64,000 bases of DNA. Source: Lysobacter sp. CFH 32150 (lineage in GTDB: Bacteria > Pseudomonadota > Gammaproteobacteria > Xanthomonadales > Xanthomonadaceae). The stretch spans positions 248,001 to 312,000 of the forward strand of contig NZ_JALDWJ010000004.1 in the NCBI RefSeq assembly GCF_022758295.1, in the 5' to 3' direction. The translations under genes and the position numbers were made by a program. Shown here one piece after another: positions 49,201-57,798 of the stretch (position 1 is the first letter of the stretch; the number at the start of each line of letters is the position of its first letter). The notes below the pieces were generated by a model. It worked only from the letters and a program-made list of their open reading frames with translations. It made no database searches and was not told where the DNA came from.

Positions 49201-52200
49201 ACGCTGGCGTGCTTGAGCCACGCCTGGCTCAGTGGATTGATGTCCTTGTAGCGATGCGTGAAGCGTCCCGCCCACGCGCCGTCCACGAGCCGGTTGGCGA
49301 CCGTCGCGTTGCTGTCCTCCGATGGGCCTGGCAACCGGCAGGAGAAGCGTCCGCGGACGATCTCAGCGTAGTGCTTGTCGCCGACCTCGTCGGCGTAGAT
49401 CTGGTCTCCGCCGAAGAACAGGAAGTCGGGCCACAACGACGGCGCGCGATCGCGGAGCCATGTGCCGAGTCCTTTGAGCATGTCCGGCCCGACTTTCTCC
49501 GGCGGCCAGTCCTTGATCGAATCACCGGGATACCAACGGCAGGACCCCGTGGCGAAGCGCAGCGACTTGTCGTACTTGCGACGCAACGTGCGGAAGCCGG
49601 GCCGCGTGGACCCTTGCCGCGCCGCCGGCTTGAGTTGTGCTTCGATCGCCGCGCGCGTGGCGTTCTGCAATGTGGGGAAGACCGCCAGGATCTGCGCCGC
49701 CTCGACCGGCACCGGGCCCGCGCCGGGTAGCGGTGCCAGTTCGACCGTGTATTGGTACTCGCTCGCCTCCTTCAGTCCTTCGACCTCCGCGATTGCGAAA
49801 TGGCGCCCGCCGACGCGCACGGTCGATGCATAGGCCTCCCATTTGCCGCCGGCGCTGTCCCTGACGGACAGCTTCACCATGCCCGGCGTCACCAGTTCGA
49901 GCCAGACCGTGGCGCGGCCGTGGTCGGTGTAGCGGACCAGCGGGCCGGAGCGGATCTGGAGCGGGATCGCGCGGATTCGCACGGGGGTCGTGCGTTGCTG
50001 CGCAGCCTTCGTGAGCTGGATCTGCCGACGCGTGATGTGTTCGTGCTGCCAGAACCGGTCGACGCCACGCCGGCTCGTATCGGGGCCGGTGTCCTGTTGC
50101 ATCGCCAGCAGATAGTGCGGCCAGAACTCTTTGTCCGGCTGTTTGTTGTCGCGCACAAGCGTCCAGTCGTGGCGCGTGCCGCCGTACTCGATGGCCCGCT
50201 CGTCCGGATCGAGGAACGCGCCCGCGCGGATCGCGCAGACGCGATCGCGGATTTCGAACACGAACGGGCGTGAGGGGTCGACCTTGCCGAAGAAGGCGTA
50301 GCCGCTCGATAGCGATCCCGTCTCGACGACGTTACCCTGGCGAAAGACGTACTCGCCATCGGCAATCGGCTTGTCCTGCGCATCAACGACGACAAGGTGC
50401 GGGCGGAGGCGGGTTTCCTCCGGCTTCGTCTTCGGCGGTTCGCGCATCAGCGACTCGAGGTCGGCCAGCGCTTCGGGCTCGAAGGACTCGAGGACTTCGT
50501 TGTTTTCGTCGAGCAGTTCGAACTCGCGGTCCTCGCATTCCGACTCGTCTTCGTCTTCGTATTCGGCGTAAGTCGCTTCGTTGGAAGGCGGCGGCCCCGG
50601 CAGCGCCGCGAGCAGCCGTGGCAGGTACGTCGCCGGAATGTTGCAATGGCTGGTCTTGCCGGCGGCCACCGGCATGGTCGACAGGCGCCCGCCAAAGTCG
50701 GCGGCCAGCGCATCGAACTGCTTGCCGCGCACGCCGGTCGGGAGCGATCGGACTTCGTCATTGCGCGTGCGATACGAGCCGTGGCGATACACCACGGTGG
50801 CCTTGAAGTCGTCACGCGAGCGCAGCCACGCGCGCCAATCGGCGACGGGCGCGGTGTAGGTCGTGTCGAGCGCCCACACGTGGGTCAGGCGGGCGAGGGC
50901 GCCTTGCCGCATCTCCGGTGCGGCGTGCGCGTGCGCGAGTGCGTCGAAGAACCCAAAGGCGCGCGAATGCCCCGCGAGGATCAAGCGCTGCAACGCCGGT
51001 GCGGCGGCGCGGCCGGTGAGGGTGCGCGCCTGTTCCAGCGCTTCGGCGATCACCTGGTTGAACAGCTCGGGCTTGGCGATCTTGTGCCACTTCCTCCCGA
51101 ACGCCATGCCGTTCTGCTTGAGGTGTTCCCAATCGAAGTAGGGCACGACGAGCACGATCGGGCGACGCGACGCTTCGACCAGCGCGCCGAGGTTCAACGG
51201 ACGCCCCGTCACGAAGGTCATCGGGCGATTCCCGACCACCGGTCTGCAAACATCCAGCCCGTGGGCGAAGACCAGCACGTCGACCTGATCCGCCGTGCGC
51301 GCCGCCTCCGTGACGAGCACGGCGACCTTCATGCCGAGCGCCTTGACATCGAACGCGCGCGTCAGCGGTGCAGTGGTCGTGCGCGCTTCGTCCTCCGCTT
51401 CGGCGATGTTCGCTTCGGCCACGGTTTCGTCGAGCTGTTCCCAGGACGTCTCGTCCGCTTCCGACGCCGTCGCGGCGCCTTCGAAGCGCGCCTTGAACCC
51501 CGGCGGGTTGTATTCCCAGTGCCACGGTTCGCGTCGATACGGATACCAGCCGAACTCGCGCGCGCGCAGCGCCAGCCACTTGTAGACCGGCGAGCGGTAC
51601 ATGCGCACCACGTTGCCCATCTTCGCGAGCGTGCCCCTTTTGTCGGCCTCCGCCTTGTCTAGCCGCGTGTTCGCTTGCGCGATCGGCAGGCCGGGTACCT
51701 GCATGAGCACGTCGATCGCGAGGCCGTACATGTGCGCCGAATTGCCGCGGGCCACGGCTTTGGAATTCGATTGCTTCTTGCTCAGGGCCTGCTGTTTCTT
51801 CCGCGTGCGGAACGACGACGTGATGACGAGCCTGATGCCGTCGGCCTTGGCGGCATCACGCATGCGCACGAAGGCCTCGAGCGCTTCGGCGAACAGCTGG
51901 TGGCGCGGCTGGCCCGGCACCTTCACCACCACGGGATCGTGGAAACGGATCGACGACGGGACGCGGCGCTCCGGCACCACCTTGGTCATCGCGCTGAACA
52001 GCGACTCGGACAGGCGCCAGTGCTCCTTGATCGCATCGGTCAGGGATTCGTTCTTGGGGACGTTGCCCGGGAACTCGACGTCGGCCCAATCGATCGCGAG
52101 ATAACGCGCGCGCGTTGTGGCATCGGGCAGACGTTCGAGCGCGGAACGGTCGAGCGCATGGATCCAGGTGCGATCCGACGCGGCTTCATTCCATTCGCCT

Positions 52201-52586
52201 TCATTGGTCGCGCCCTCATTCCAGGCGCCTTCATTCCACTCGGATTCGTTCCATTCATCCTCGCCGGCTTCCAGCGCGGTGGACTCGGTTTCTTCCTCGA
52301 GCTCGGGCGTCTCGCCCGTCCACTCGGCTTCGCCGGGCGCTTCGACATCGAGCCACGCGAGCTCCTCGGGGTCGATGGGCACCTGCTTGTCGAAGGCCTC
52401 CGACCATGTGTTGGCCGTCACTTCGGTCGCCGCGGCCTCCAGGGTCGCGGCTTCGGCAAAGGGCGACTCGCCGAGCACATCGCGCGCGAGCGGCGGGTCG
52501 AAGCGTTCGCTGTCCTGTTCGTCCGCGAACGGCACTTCTAGACCGAGCGAGTCGAACTCGCTCGGGGGGGCAGGGGAAGCTGACAT
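46254..52586 (-). CDS. 2110-residue multi-enzyme protein: M15 peptidase, hydrolase-like, PhoD phosphatase, HExxH peptidase
   Basis: Domains in order. Residues 1-140: acidic, unstructured, with the tag ESPFAEA (40-46), TWSEAF (60-65) and W-N-E repeats (111-134). 180-365: M15/VanY-type D-Ala-D-Ala peptidase (ITSSFR, SAHMYGLAID with H285/D292, PWHWEY with H356). 410-665: alpha/beta-hydrolase-like, nucleophile candidate S541 in AGHSRAFG. 720-865: linker with a beta-rich part. 868-1690: PhoD-like metallophosphatase (Ig-like start; GSCR 1014-1017; GGDQIYAD 1059-1066; FDDHEVTDDWN 1310-1320; SGDVHHSY 1566-1573). 1700-1810: acidic linker. 1825-2110: zinc-peptidase-like domain with HELTH (1949-1953). 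No signal peptide is seen. GGGAGGA precedes the ATG, and a far longer upstream frame overlaps the neighbouring gene. The biological role is unknown; the parts suggest attack on cell-wall peptides and phosphodiesters. Confidence 0.85.
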   Translation of the reverse strand: MSASPAPPSEFDSLGLEVPFADEQDSERFDPPLARDVLGESPFAEAATLEAAATEVTANTWSEAFDKQVPIDPEELAWLDVEAPGEAEWTGETPELEEETESTALEAGEDEWNESEWNEGAWNEGATNEGEWNEAASDRTWIHALDRSALERLPDATTRARYLAIDWADVEFPGNVPKNESLTDAIKEHWRLSESLFSAMTKVVPERRVPSSIRFHDPVVVKVPGQPRHQLFAEALEAFVRMRDAAKADGIRLVITSSFRTRKKQQALSKKQSNSKAVARGNSAHMYGLAIDVLMQVPGLPIAQANTRLDKAEADKRGTLAKMGNVVRMYRSPVYKWLALRAREFGWYPYRREPWHWEYNPPGFKARFEGAATASEADETSWEQLDETVAEANIAEAEDEARTTTAPLTRAFDVKALGMKVAVLVTEAARTADQVDVLVFAHGLDVCRPVVGNRPMTFVTGRPLNLGALVEASRRPIVLVVPYFDWEHLKQNGMAFGRKWHKIAKPELFNQVIAEALEQARTLTGRAAAPALQRLILAGHSRAFGFFDALAHAHAAPEMRQGALARLTHVWALDTTYTAPVADWRAWLRSRDDFKATVVYRHGSYRTRNDEVRSLPTGVRGKQFDALAADFGGRLSTMPVAAGKTSHCNIPATYLPRLLAALPGPPPSNEATYAEYEDEDESECEDREFELLDENNEVLESFEPEALADLESLMREPPKTKPEETRLRPHLVVVDAQDKPIADGEYVFRQGNVVETGSLSSGYAFFGKVDPSRPFVFEIRDRVCAIRAGAFLDPDERAIEYGGTRHDWTLVRDNKQPDKEFWPHYLLAMQQDTGPDTSRRGVDRFWQHEHITRRQIQLTKAAQQRTTPVRIRAIPLQIRSGPLVRYTDHGRATVWLELVTPGMVKLSVRDSAGGKWEAYASTVRVGGRHFAIAEVEGLKEASEYQYTVELAPLPGAGPVPVEAAQILAVFPTLQNATRAAIEAQLKPAARQGSTRPGFRTLRRKYDKSLRFATGSCRWYPGDSIKDWPPEKVGPDMLKGLGTWLRDRAPSLWPDFLFFGGDQIYADEVGDKHYAEIVRGRFSCRLPGPSEDSNATVANRLVDGAWAGRFTHRYKDINPLSQAWLKHASVVEAGLKKLDQVYASYPILEKFRDGLVTRKQMQLSYDTEHTKRASVQGAKNPSDYERKMQAAIALIPKVEALEISTAPYRVYQDYWCSGRQEVLANPRAFRYRSCNFLLWKLPDFEDELPTLKDQASSESGVRRPNQFGHPSANKGRHAGDFAEYGFLYERAWTSSPEVRFALGNIPTFLMFDDHEVTDDWNVDTAWMRMIHSSQDHYRMWPKTITDALCAYWMYQGWGNKAPSQWKQAGDPRAALVAAAQGAGTDALPELRKLVHAACVAGPNKKPAGIPDLAWYYRLPFDPPFLVPDCRSRKRMLTAEDDWTRIDHDKKSPMSQTIDDGQIGWMRAALATSKDAVAFIAPSTPLLLPQAPMEIMTNPDAFAKAWAADSTWDAIRAFIAPTPTPRLTKRFRRDNDLEHMVRDKSWRDLWGLVAGKRNTGLKTLVLVSGDVHHSYCMTANLPGSGRPKPEVLQITSSGLQTKIRLGAKEWYAEGRHYTPFHVGQYRISPGFMSDSGTEAVTAGRAGKISLYKNAVAIVDVKVGSEVDVNVTHLLGGRSGWHMYKYSSRATGGQGETPEAFEAYVPADEAAYEADSPSWMEDTLAPDDEARVEETFRTVLDEAWPGEDFDAANEGMDEATDETIGEAMDESIGGASEDEATDTRESMEALDAGFEHEDLDAYYQPTRRDRGSPGTGGAAPSPVAPTLSAGIFARFVTADRLDLEIADILRALDTYPSGSWAKQLATFAFHELDVGNLAGIFSSASVARAKAAVPAAEQTKVANAAASIGNGVTVYYGSAGAWKGEVLIATTIVQAGKSHGQARERFAEVLAHELTHFRNRDFFIALEKSTPSANPGFYVDLAKANAYSGTPGIAWYVMGEVTCNHVAWRVRQDLRNRSRKTPVPTNPNLKGFYRYALALDGGAWRDNGYLADLKTAGRYNEQIALWMLKIGGERALFHDDPAKNTATRQLFKDVYDRVKPAFDKPTEGDDGGV

Positions 52587-52615
52587 GGGTCCTCCCGGCG
52601 CAAGGCGCCCTTGGA

Positions 52616-53731
52616 TCAACGCACGCTCACGAGCTTGGGTCGGCCCACCTCGACGGGTTTGTCGCGCGCCTTGAGGTCCTTGCCGGTGGCGGCGGCCCAT
52701 TCGGTGATGACGCGTCTCGACGCGTCTCCGATGTCCGTCGCCGACGTGTAGAGCACGGGCACCGCACTCGGACCCGAGATCGCATTCGACTCGATGACGC
52801 GCAGGAACCGCGACAGCTCGTTGCACATCGAGAACAGCGCGGCGGACTTGCTGTGCGCCGCCAGGCCCACGCGTTCGCCGATCAGCTTCAGGCGATTGGC
52901 GGGCGAGGTGGCGATTGCCTTGAGATCGATGACGACCGGAGTATTGGCGCTGAGCGTCAATTCGACCCAGCCGAGGGCCGTGGCCGCCGCGAGCTCCTCG
53001 CGGGCCAGCATCTGCGACTGCCGGCGCGACCGCAGCGCGAACTGAAGCTCCTCGGTGATTCGGAAAATGCGGTCGTTGTCCGAATTGTTGACGCCGACGA
53101 GGTTTTTCACGTTGATCATGGCTTGCCACAGTTCGTACAGTAGTTCCTCGAACAAGCGGACGAAACCGGTGTTGGTGGCGGCGGCCTTGTCATACGTAGC
53201 CGGGCGGTTGTCCTCGGTTCCGAACGCGAGCTGCACGCCCATGAGGCGATCGTAAGCATTGCGACGCACCTCTTCGGGGTCCTTTCGCACCACGCTCGTC
53301 GATAGCCAGGGCGCAATGGGATTGGCCGCGCCGAACAGTAGCGCTTCGGTGGCATCGAGCCACCGTTGCGTGGACACGGATGGTGCGCCGAGATTTTCGC
53401 CGGAGCGATACTCGCGCACGACACGCCGCAGGATCTGCACTGCGCGGGTGTTCTCGAGCACGTAGCTGTAGCCCAGGTGATCCCATGCGGGCGAGGCCGT
53501 CGCGATCACGTCAGCGAACAGCCCCGTCTTGTAGAGCGTATTGCGGGCGCGACCGGCAGGCGGCGGATTCGGTGCCCACGGATTGAACGTATCCCAGATC
53601 TGTTCCATGTAGAGCAGCAGGTCGAGCGGATCGGCCGTCAGCACCTTCAGTGCGGCGACGTCGATGGGCATACTCCCGACGACGCCTGCGCCGCCGTTGG
53701 CGGAAAGATCGTTGACGAGTTGGCGGATCAT
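52616..53731 (-). CDS. Unrecognised 371-residue protein of the accessory operon
   Basis: No family is recognised. The protein starts MIRQLVNDLSANGGAGVVGS, is mixed alpha/beta with no signal peptide or membrane segment, and has one cysteine (FSMCNELSRFLRV). A central aromatic helical stretch (GFVRLFEELLYELWQAMINVKNLVG) may be an interaction surface. Its start overlaps the stop of the preceding 148-residue gene (ATGA), and 29 bp separate it from the giant gene. Translational coupling suggests a fixed ratio with its neighbours, perhaps as a structural or adaptor subunit. That is inference. Confidence 0.75.
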   Translation of the reverse strand: MIRQLVNDLSANGGAGVVGSMPIDVAALKVLTADPLDLLLYMEQIWDTFNPWAPNPPPAGRARNTLYKTGLFADVIATASPAWDHLGYSYVLENTRAVQILRRVVREYRSGENLGAPSVSTQRWLDATEALLFGAANPIAPWLSTSVVRKDPEEVRRNAYDRLMGVQLAFGTEDNRPATYDKAAATNTGFVRLFEELLYELWQAMINVKNLVGVNNSDNDRIFRITEELQFALRSRRQSQMLAREELAAATALGWVELTLSANTPVVIDLKAIATSPANRLKLIGERVGLAAHSKSAALFSMCNELSRFLRVIESNAISGPSAVPVLYTSATDIGDASRRVITEWAAATGKDLKARDKPVEVGRPKLVSVR

Positions 53732-54174
53732 GACGCGTCACTCCTCAAATACTGTTCCAGTTGAATGGGTGGCTCGGGCACCAGCGCCGGCTCGGCATCG
53801 CCGATGAAGCGTGTCGGTGAGTCGCGGACCGGGAGTTGGTCGCCGGGAAGTTTCAAAGGCTTGGTTCCAGCGATCAGGTTCTTCAGACGCGCCCGTTCGC
53901 CTTCCGTGAGCGCAGGGTCGGGCTGGCCCAGGAGCTGCAAGGGACGCATCTGCTGGTTGATCTCCGCCAGCTGCTCGACGGCGAACTGCAGGTACTTGGA
54001 CACTCCGTCGAATCCGTAGCCCATCGTGGTGTCGATCGATTCGTTCTTCGCAATGTTCCAGACGAGTGCTTGCAGACTGGCGAGGTCTGCACGCAACGCC
54101 TTGATATCTCCCGATTGGTCGGATTGGCCGGGATTGCCAGGCCTGCCGGGCTTGCCGGTCTTGTCGGTGGTCAT
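53728..54174 (-). CDS. Unrecognised 148-residue protein with collagen-like start
   Basis: The first 20 residues (TTDKTGKPGRPGNPGQSDQS) have a short collagen-like Gly-X-Pro pattern. They are followed by a helical region with coiled-coil character (DIKALRADLASLQALVWNIAKN, and KYLQFAVEQLAEINQQMRPLQ). The end is proline-rich (PALVPEPPIQLEQYLRSD). No cysteine, signal peptide or known domain. It sits 34 bp after the HESGH gene and is coupled to the 371-residue gene. A small oligomerising or chaperone-like partner is possible. Confidence 0.7.
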   Translation of the reverse strand: MTTDKTGKPGRPGNPGQSDQSGDIKALRADLASLQALVWNIAKNESIDTTMGYGFDGVSKYLQFAVEQLAEINQQMRPLQLLGQPDPALTEGERARLKNLIAGTKPLKLPGDQLPVRDSPTRFIGDAEPALVPEPPIQLEQYLRSDAS

Positions 54175-54208
54175 GACGCGTGTCCTCCTCGTGTGTCGTG
54201 CAATACAT

Positions 54209-55474
54209 TCACGCCGCGCGCGCTTCGGTCGTCAGCCACGTGCGCGCGCGATCGATCCATTGCGATGCGGCCTCGGGGCGCTCGGCCTCGCGCAAGCCCG
54301 CGAGCGCAACGATGCGAATGCCTTCGGTGTTCCGCCAATGCGGGGACGTCCACAGCGCAGTGCCCGCGGTGCGTTCCAGTTCCGCCAACGCGGCAGGTGA
54401 GACGCGCGCCGGATCGAGCACGTCGGTCATGGGCCGACCGCCCAATGCGGGAACACCCGCGGACAGACACGCAGCCGCGATACGCGGCATCGCCGCGAGT
54501 GAGCGCGTGAGCAAAGGTTGCAACGTCGCTTCCGCGGTGCTGGCGGGGAAGTGCGTTTCCATCGCACGCTGCAGCGACACCCACGGACCTTCCGCACCGA
54601 AGCACTGCCGCGAGAACGCGCATCCCAATGCCGTGCGCAGCCAACCGACCGGATGCGGATCGCCGATCGGCCAGCGCAGGATCGAGGCGGCATCGCCGAC
54701 CACGTCGTAGAGCGCCGCGACGGAGGCATAGCCTGTCAGCAGGAACGCATACACATCGGCGGCGATCTCCGACGCCCACGGCGTCCACATCGCGTGCAGT
54801 TCCACATCGTCGGCGAGCGCCTTCGCGATCGACGCGTGCATCGACGGCACCCAATTGGTGAGGTGCGCGACCTGGTGGCCTGACTCATGGAACAGCGACG
54901 TCGGGCGATAGAGGTTGTGGCGTACGATCTTGATCGCCGCCACCGGCATGACCGCGCCGGGCGCCCACAACCGCACGCCGGCGCGCAGGATCGACGCACC
55001 CGTGCCCTTGTCCTGGTAGACCAGCACGCGCGGCACCGATTTGTTCGCACGCTGCAGCACCGGCGCCATGCTGGCGACGGCGAGGCGATCGAGCGTCGTC
55101 AGCGCCGCGCGCAACACGGGGCTCGTACGCGAGTTCACCGCGTCACCGAGGAAATCGAGCGTGGTGTCGACCTGCGCATAGCGACGGCGGAAGCGCTGCA
55201 CCGCCGCCGCGGCCGGCGCGATCGCCGCGGGATCGCGGCGCGCGGCGGCGACCAGTGCGGCGGTCGCGTCACCGAGCGCGATGAGTTCCTCCACGCAGGC
55301 ATGCAACTGCTTGCGCAGCGGCGCACCGGTGTCGCGCTCCACCGACTTCCACGCTTCGAGCGACGCGAACTCCTCCGCATCGCGGAACGTCCGCGCGGCG
55401 GCCAGCCAATGCGCGACCTGCCGCTCAAGATCCGCGGCGACGAGGTGCCGATCGAGTTCGACGACGGTGCTCAT
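54209..55474 (-). CDS. HESGH-motif metallopeptidase-like protein
   Basis: 421 residues, mostly helical. A zinc-peptidase motif HESGH (H196, E197, H200) lies in YRPTSLFHESGHQVAHLTNW. Forty residues later WASEIAADVYAFLLTGY (E236, D240) provides a plausible third ligand, as in gluzincin-type enzymes. The N-terminal 150 residues form a helical bundle (LERQVAHWLAAARTFRDAEE). There is no signal peptide. The start overlaps the stop of the 750-residue gene by four bases. No exact family is recognised, and proteolytic activity is inferred from the motif only. Confidence 0.75.
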   Translation of the reverse strand: MSTVVELDRHLVAADLERQVAHWLAAARTFRDAEEFASLEAWKSVERDTGAPLRKQLHACVEELIALGDATAALVAAARRDPAAIAPAAAAVQRFRRRYAQVDTTLDFLGDAVNSRTSPVLRAALTTLDRLAVASMAPVLQRANKSVPRVLVYQDKGTGASILRAGVRLWAPGAVMPVAAIKIVRHNLYRPTSLFHESGHQVAHLTNWVPSMHASIAKALADDVELHAMWTPWASEIAADVYAFLLTGYASVAALYDVVGDAASILRWPIGDPHPVGWLRTALGCAFSRQCFGAEGPWVSLQRAMETHFPASTAEATLQPLLTRSLAAMPRIAAACLSAGVPALGGRPMTDVLDPARVSPAALAELERTAGTALWTSPHWRNTEGIRIVALAGLREAERPEAASQWIDRARTWLTTEARAA

Positions 55475-57723
55475 CGACGACGCTTTCCGGAATCGACAGT
55501 GATCGCAATATTTGGCGTGCCGCGCGCGCCCGGCCCGGGCACCGAGGTCAGCACCGCGCGGATCGTCGCGCCCGCATCCGGATGCGCCGCGGCGCGAGCG
55601 AACGCTTCGCCATTGGCGCGCACCCAGTTCGCCAGCGCGGGCATCACCCACGCGCGCAGGCGGCGGTGCAGGGGATTGCGGCTGCGCGTCGCGAGCTCGC
55701 CGTAGATCTTCGTCAGCGCCTGCAGCAGCACCTGGCCGCCGCGGCCTTGACGAATGGATTCTGCGACGCCCTGCGACTCGGCTTCCGACAGATACAACCC
55801 GACGACGATGCGCGTGCGCTGCGGATCGGTGTGCGTCCATGCACGGCTCGGCGCGAGGCGCGCACGATTCGCGCGCGTGCCCGCCTTGACCGGCAGCGCG
55901 AGCGCGCCGACCGCACCGAGTGGTTCCAGCAGGTAGAAACGCTGGCCAACGGCAATGCGCTGGCGCGACTGCAGGAAGGTCGCCGGCACCGCCACGCCCA
56001 GCTTCGGCTCGCGCAACAGCAGTCCTGCCGCCAGCGGCGTCAGCGGATGCAGGTTGGACGACGTGACGTAACCGCGTCCGCCGCCGGTATTGGCGCGATC
56101 GATGCGCACCATGCGCGGCAACGTCGTGCCGACCGCCGACTGGTAGATGTGCATGCGCGCCTTGAAGGGGAACGTCGCCCCCGCCGCGCGCAATACCGCG
56201 CCGACGGTCGAGCCGCCGAACGTCGGCAGTGCATCCGCGAGTTGCGCGGTCACCTCGACGTCGGGAATGCGGCTGTACTTGCGATACGTGCGCACGCTGC
56301 GCGGGCGGCGCGCCACGAAAGTCCCGCCGATCGCCGGCGCCTGCTGCAGGCCCGGACGGACGAAGCGCGGTGGGAAGTGTGTCGCGACCGCTTCGCCGAA
56401 TGCGTCGGCGGTGGCGAGCTGCATGAGGTCTTCATTCTCGAAGATATAGTCTTCGTTCTCCGCGAGGCGGCGCGTGGCGTCTTCGATGACGGTGGCGAGC
56501 GCGATGGGCGCGGCTTCGTTCGCGCGCGGCTCGCCGGCTTCGTCGGCCTCGGCTTCGAGCGTCACCAGGCGCAGGCCGGTGTCGACGATGGCGTTCGACA
56601 GCGGGCCGGAGAGATTCGGGCCCACCCAGCGCCTGATCAGTTGTCCGAGATAGCGCGCGAGGAAGCCGACCACCTTCGGACGGCCCACGAGGTTGATGCC
56701 AAGGCGCAGCGCGCCGAGCAGGGCGGGGACGAACTGCTCGATGGCGGGTGTCAGGTCTTCCTCATCGCCGGCGTTGCGCAACCGATCGATGAGCACGCCG
56801 CGGGCCTCGGCGAGCACTTCGAGTTCACGGCTTTCGACGCTTTCGCTGTCGCGCGCGTCGTAGGCTTCCTCTTCCGCCTCGCCGCTGCCATCGCCGACCA
56901 GCGCTTCGGCCAGCGCGGCATCGAAGGACTCCGACAGCGCTTCGACATCGGTGAGGTTGGCGGGCGACATCGTCCCTTCGTCTTCGCCCATTTGCGTGTT
57001 TTCGTCTTCGCCGGCCTCGGAGGTGAAGCGCGCCGCCAACGTGCGCGCAGCCGGTTGCAGATTGGCGGGCAGGCGACCGATCGCGAAGGACAACACCCGG
57101 CGCAGCAACGGATTGATGAGCCCCTTCAACTTATTCAACACGGGGCCGAGCAGGGCGCCGGCGACCTTTCCGACGCTCTTCGCCGTGTTGGCGACGACCT
57201 TGACGACGCTCTTCGCCTTGCGCACGAGCGCGCCGATGAACTCTTCACCCGCGGGCGTGAGCTCGCCGGTCTGCGGGTCCATGCGTTCGAGCACTTCGTC
57301 GAGTTGGTCGGGGGAGAGGGACTCGACGTCCATGCCGGTCAGGCCCGCTTCGAGCGCATCGAGGTACTGCTGCGCCTCGAAGCGCACCGCGGAGAGTTGC
57401 GCATCGCCGTAGCGTTCGCGTTCCATCGCCGAAGCCGGCGATTCGTTCGTGAAGCGGTCGGCGACGGCCTGTTCGGTTTCTTCTGCGAGGAAGGCGACGG
57501 CTTCGTCGAAGGCTTCATCGCGCAATTCGGCGAAGGCTTCGGCGTACAGACGATCGGATTCGGATTGTCCGACGGGCGCGCCCATCGTTTCGCTGAAGGG
57601 GGCGGCAGTCTCGCTCCATGCGGTCGATTCCGCCTTAAGGGGCACATCCGCTTCCGCTTCCGCGAAGGGGCTGCTCTCGGATTGCACGCTCCACTCGCGT
57701 TCCTGCGTTTCCTGGATCGTCAT
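55471..57723 (-). CDS. 750-residue accessory protein with SPFAEA tag and cationic helices
   Basis: First structural gene of the accessory operon. The N-terminus repeats the tag seen in the giant protein: SSPFAEA (17-23), AWSE (35-38) and APFSE (41-45). Residues 50-150 are acidic and helical. Two cationic amphipathic stretches follow, at about 163-217 (KSVVKVVANTAKSVGKVAGA...LLRRVLSFAIGRLP) and 330-370 (LLGALRLGINLVGRPKVVGF...LGQLIRRWVG), possibly membrane-active, separated by an acidic segment. The C-terminal 280 residues are beta-rich and basic (RRPRSVRTYRKYSRIPDVEV; RQRIAVGQRFYLLEPLGAVG). No cysteines and no known domain. The start at 57723 follows GCGGAGTCG. Confidence 0.75.
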   Translation of the reverse strand: MTIQETQEREWSVQSESSPFAEAEADVPLKAESTAWSETAAPFSETMGAPVGQSESDRLYAEAFAELRDEAFDEAVAFLAEETEQAVADRFTNESPASAMERERYGDAQLSAVRFEAQQYLDALEAGLTGMDVESLSPDQLDEVLERMDPQTGELTPAGEEFIGALVRKAKSVVKVVANTAKSVGKVAGALLGPVLNKLKGLINPLLRRVLSFAIGRLPANLQPAARTLAARFTSEAGEDENTQMGEDEGTMSPANLTDVEALSESFDAALAEALVGDGSGEAEEEAYDARDSESVESRELEVLAEARGVLIDRLRNAGDEEDLTPAIEQFVPALLGALRLGINLVGRPKVVGFLARYLGQLIRRWVGPNLSGPLSNAIVDTGLRLVTLEAEADEAGEPRANEAAPIALATVIEDATRRLAENEDYIFENEDLMQLATADAFGEAVATHFPPRFVRPGLQQAPAIGGTFVARRPRSVRTYRKYSRIPDVEVTAQLADALPTFGGSTVGAVLRAAGATFPFKARMHIYQSAVGTTLPRMVRIDRANTGGGRGYVTSSNLHPLTPLAAGLLLREPKLGVAVPATFLQSRQRIAVGQRFYLLEPLGAVGALALPVKAGTRANRARLAPSRAWTHTDPQRTRIVVGLYLSEAESQGVAESIRQGRGGQVLLQALTKIYGELATRSRNPLHRRLRAWVMPALANWVRANGEAFARAAAHPDAGATIRAVLTSVPGPGARGTPNIAITVDSGKRRR

Positions 57724-57798
57724 GGCACGACTCCGCCCGCTGGTTGGGCGACAGTCGATCACGACGGCCATCCACGACCGTGATGCGTGGCGATGCGT

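Noticed and set aside
47577-49730. 717-residue plus-strand open frame and a neighbour at 46362-47573
   Set aside because: Antisense to the giant multi-enzyme gene, whose motifs are intact; no domain in the plus-strand translation.
52184-52255. CRISPR-like array
   Set aside because: The short W-N-E codon repeats lie in frame inside the giant gene and have no regular spacer structure.
55582-57783. 733-residue plus-strand open frame
   Set aside because: Antisense to the 750-residue gene; no ribosome site or domain, and it disagrees with the coupled operon on the other strand.
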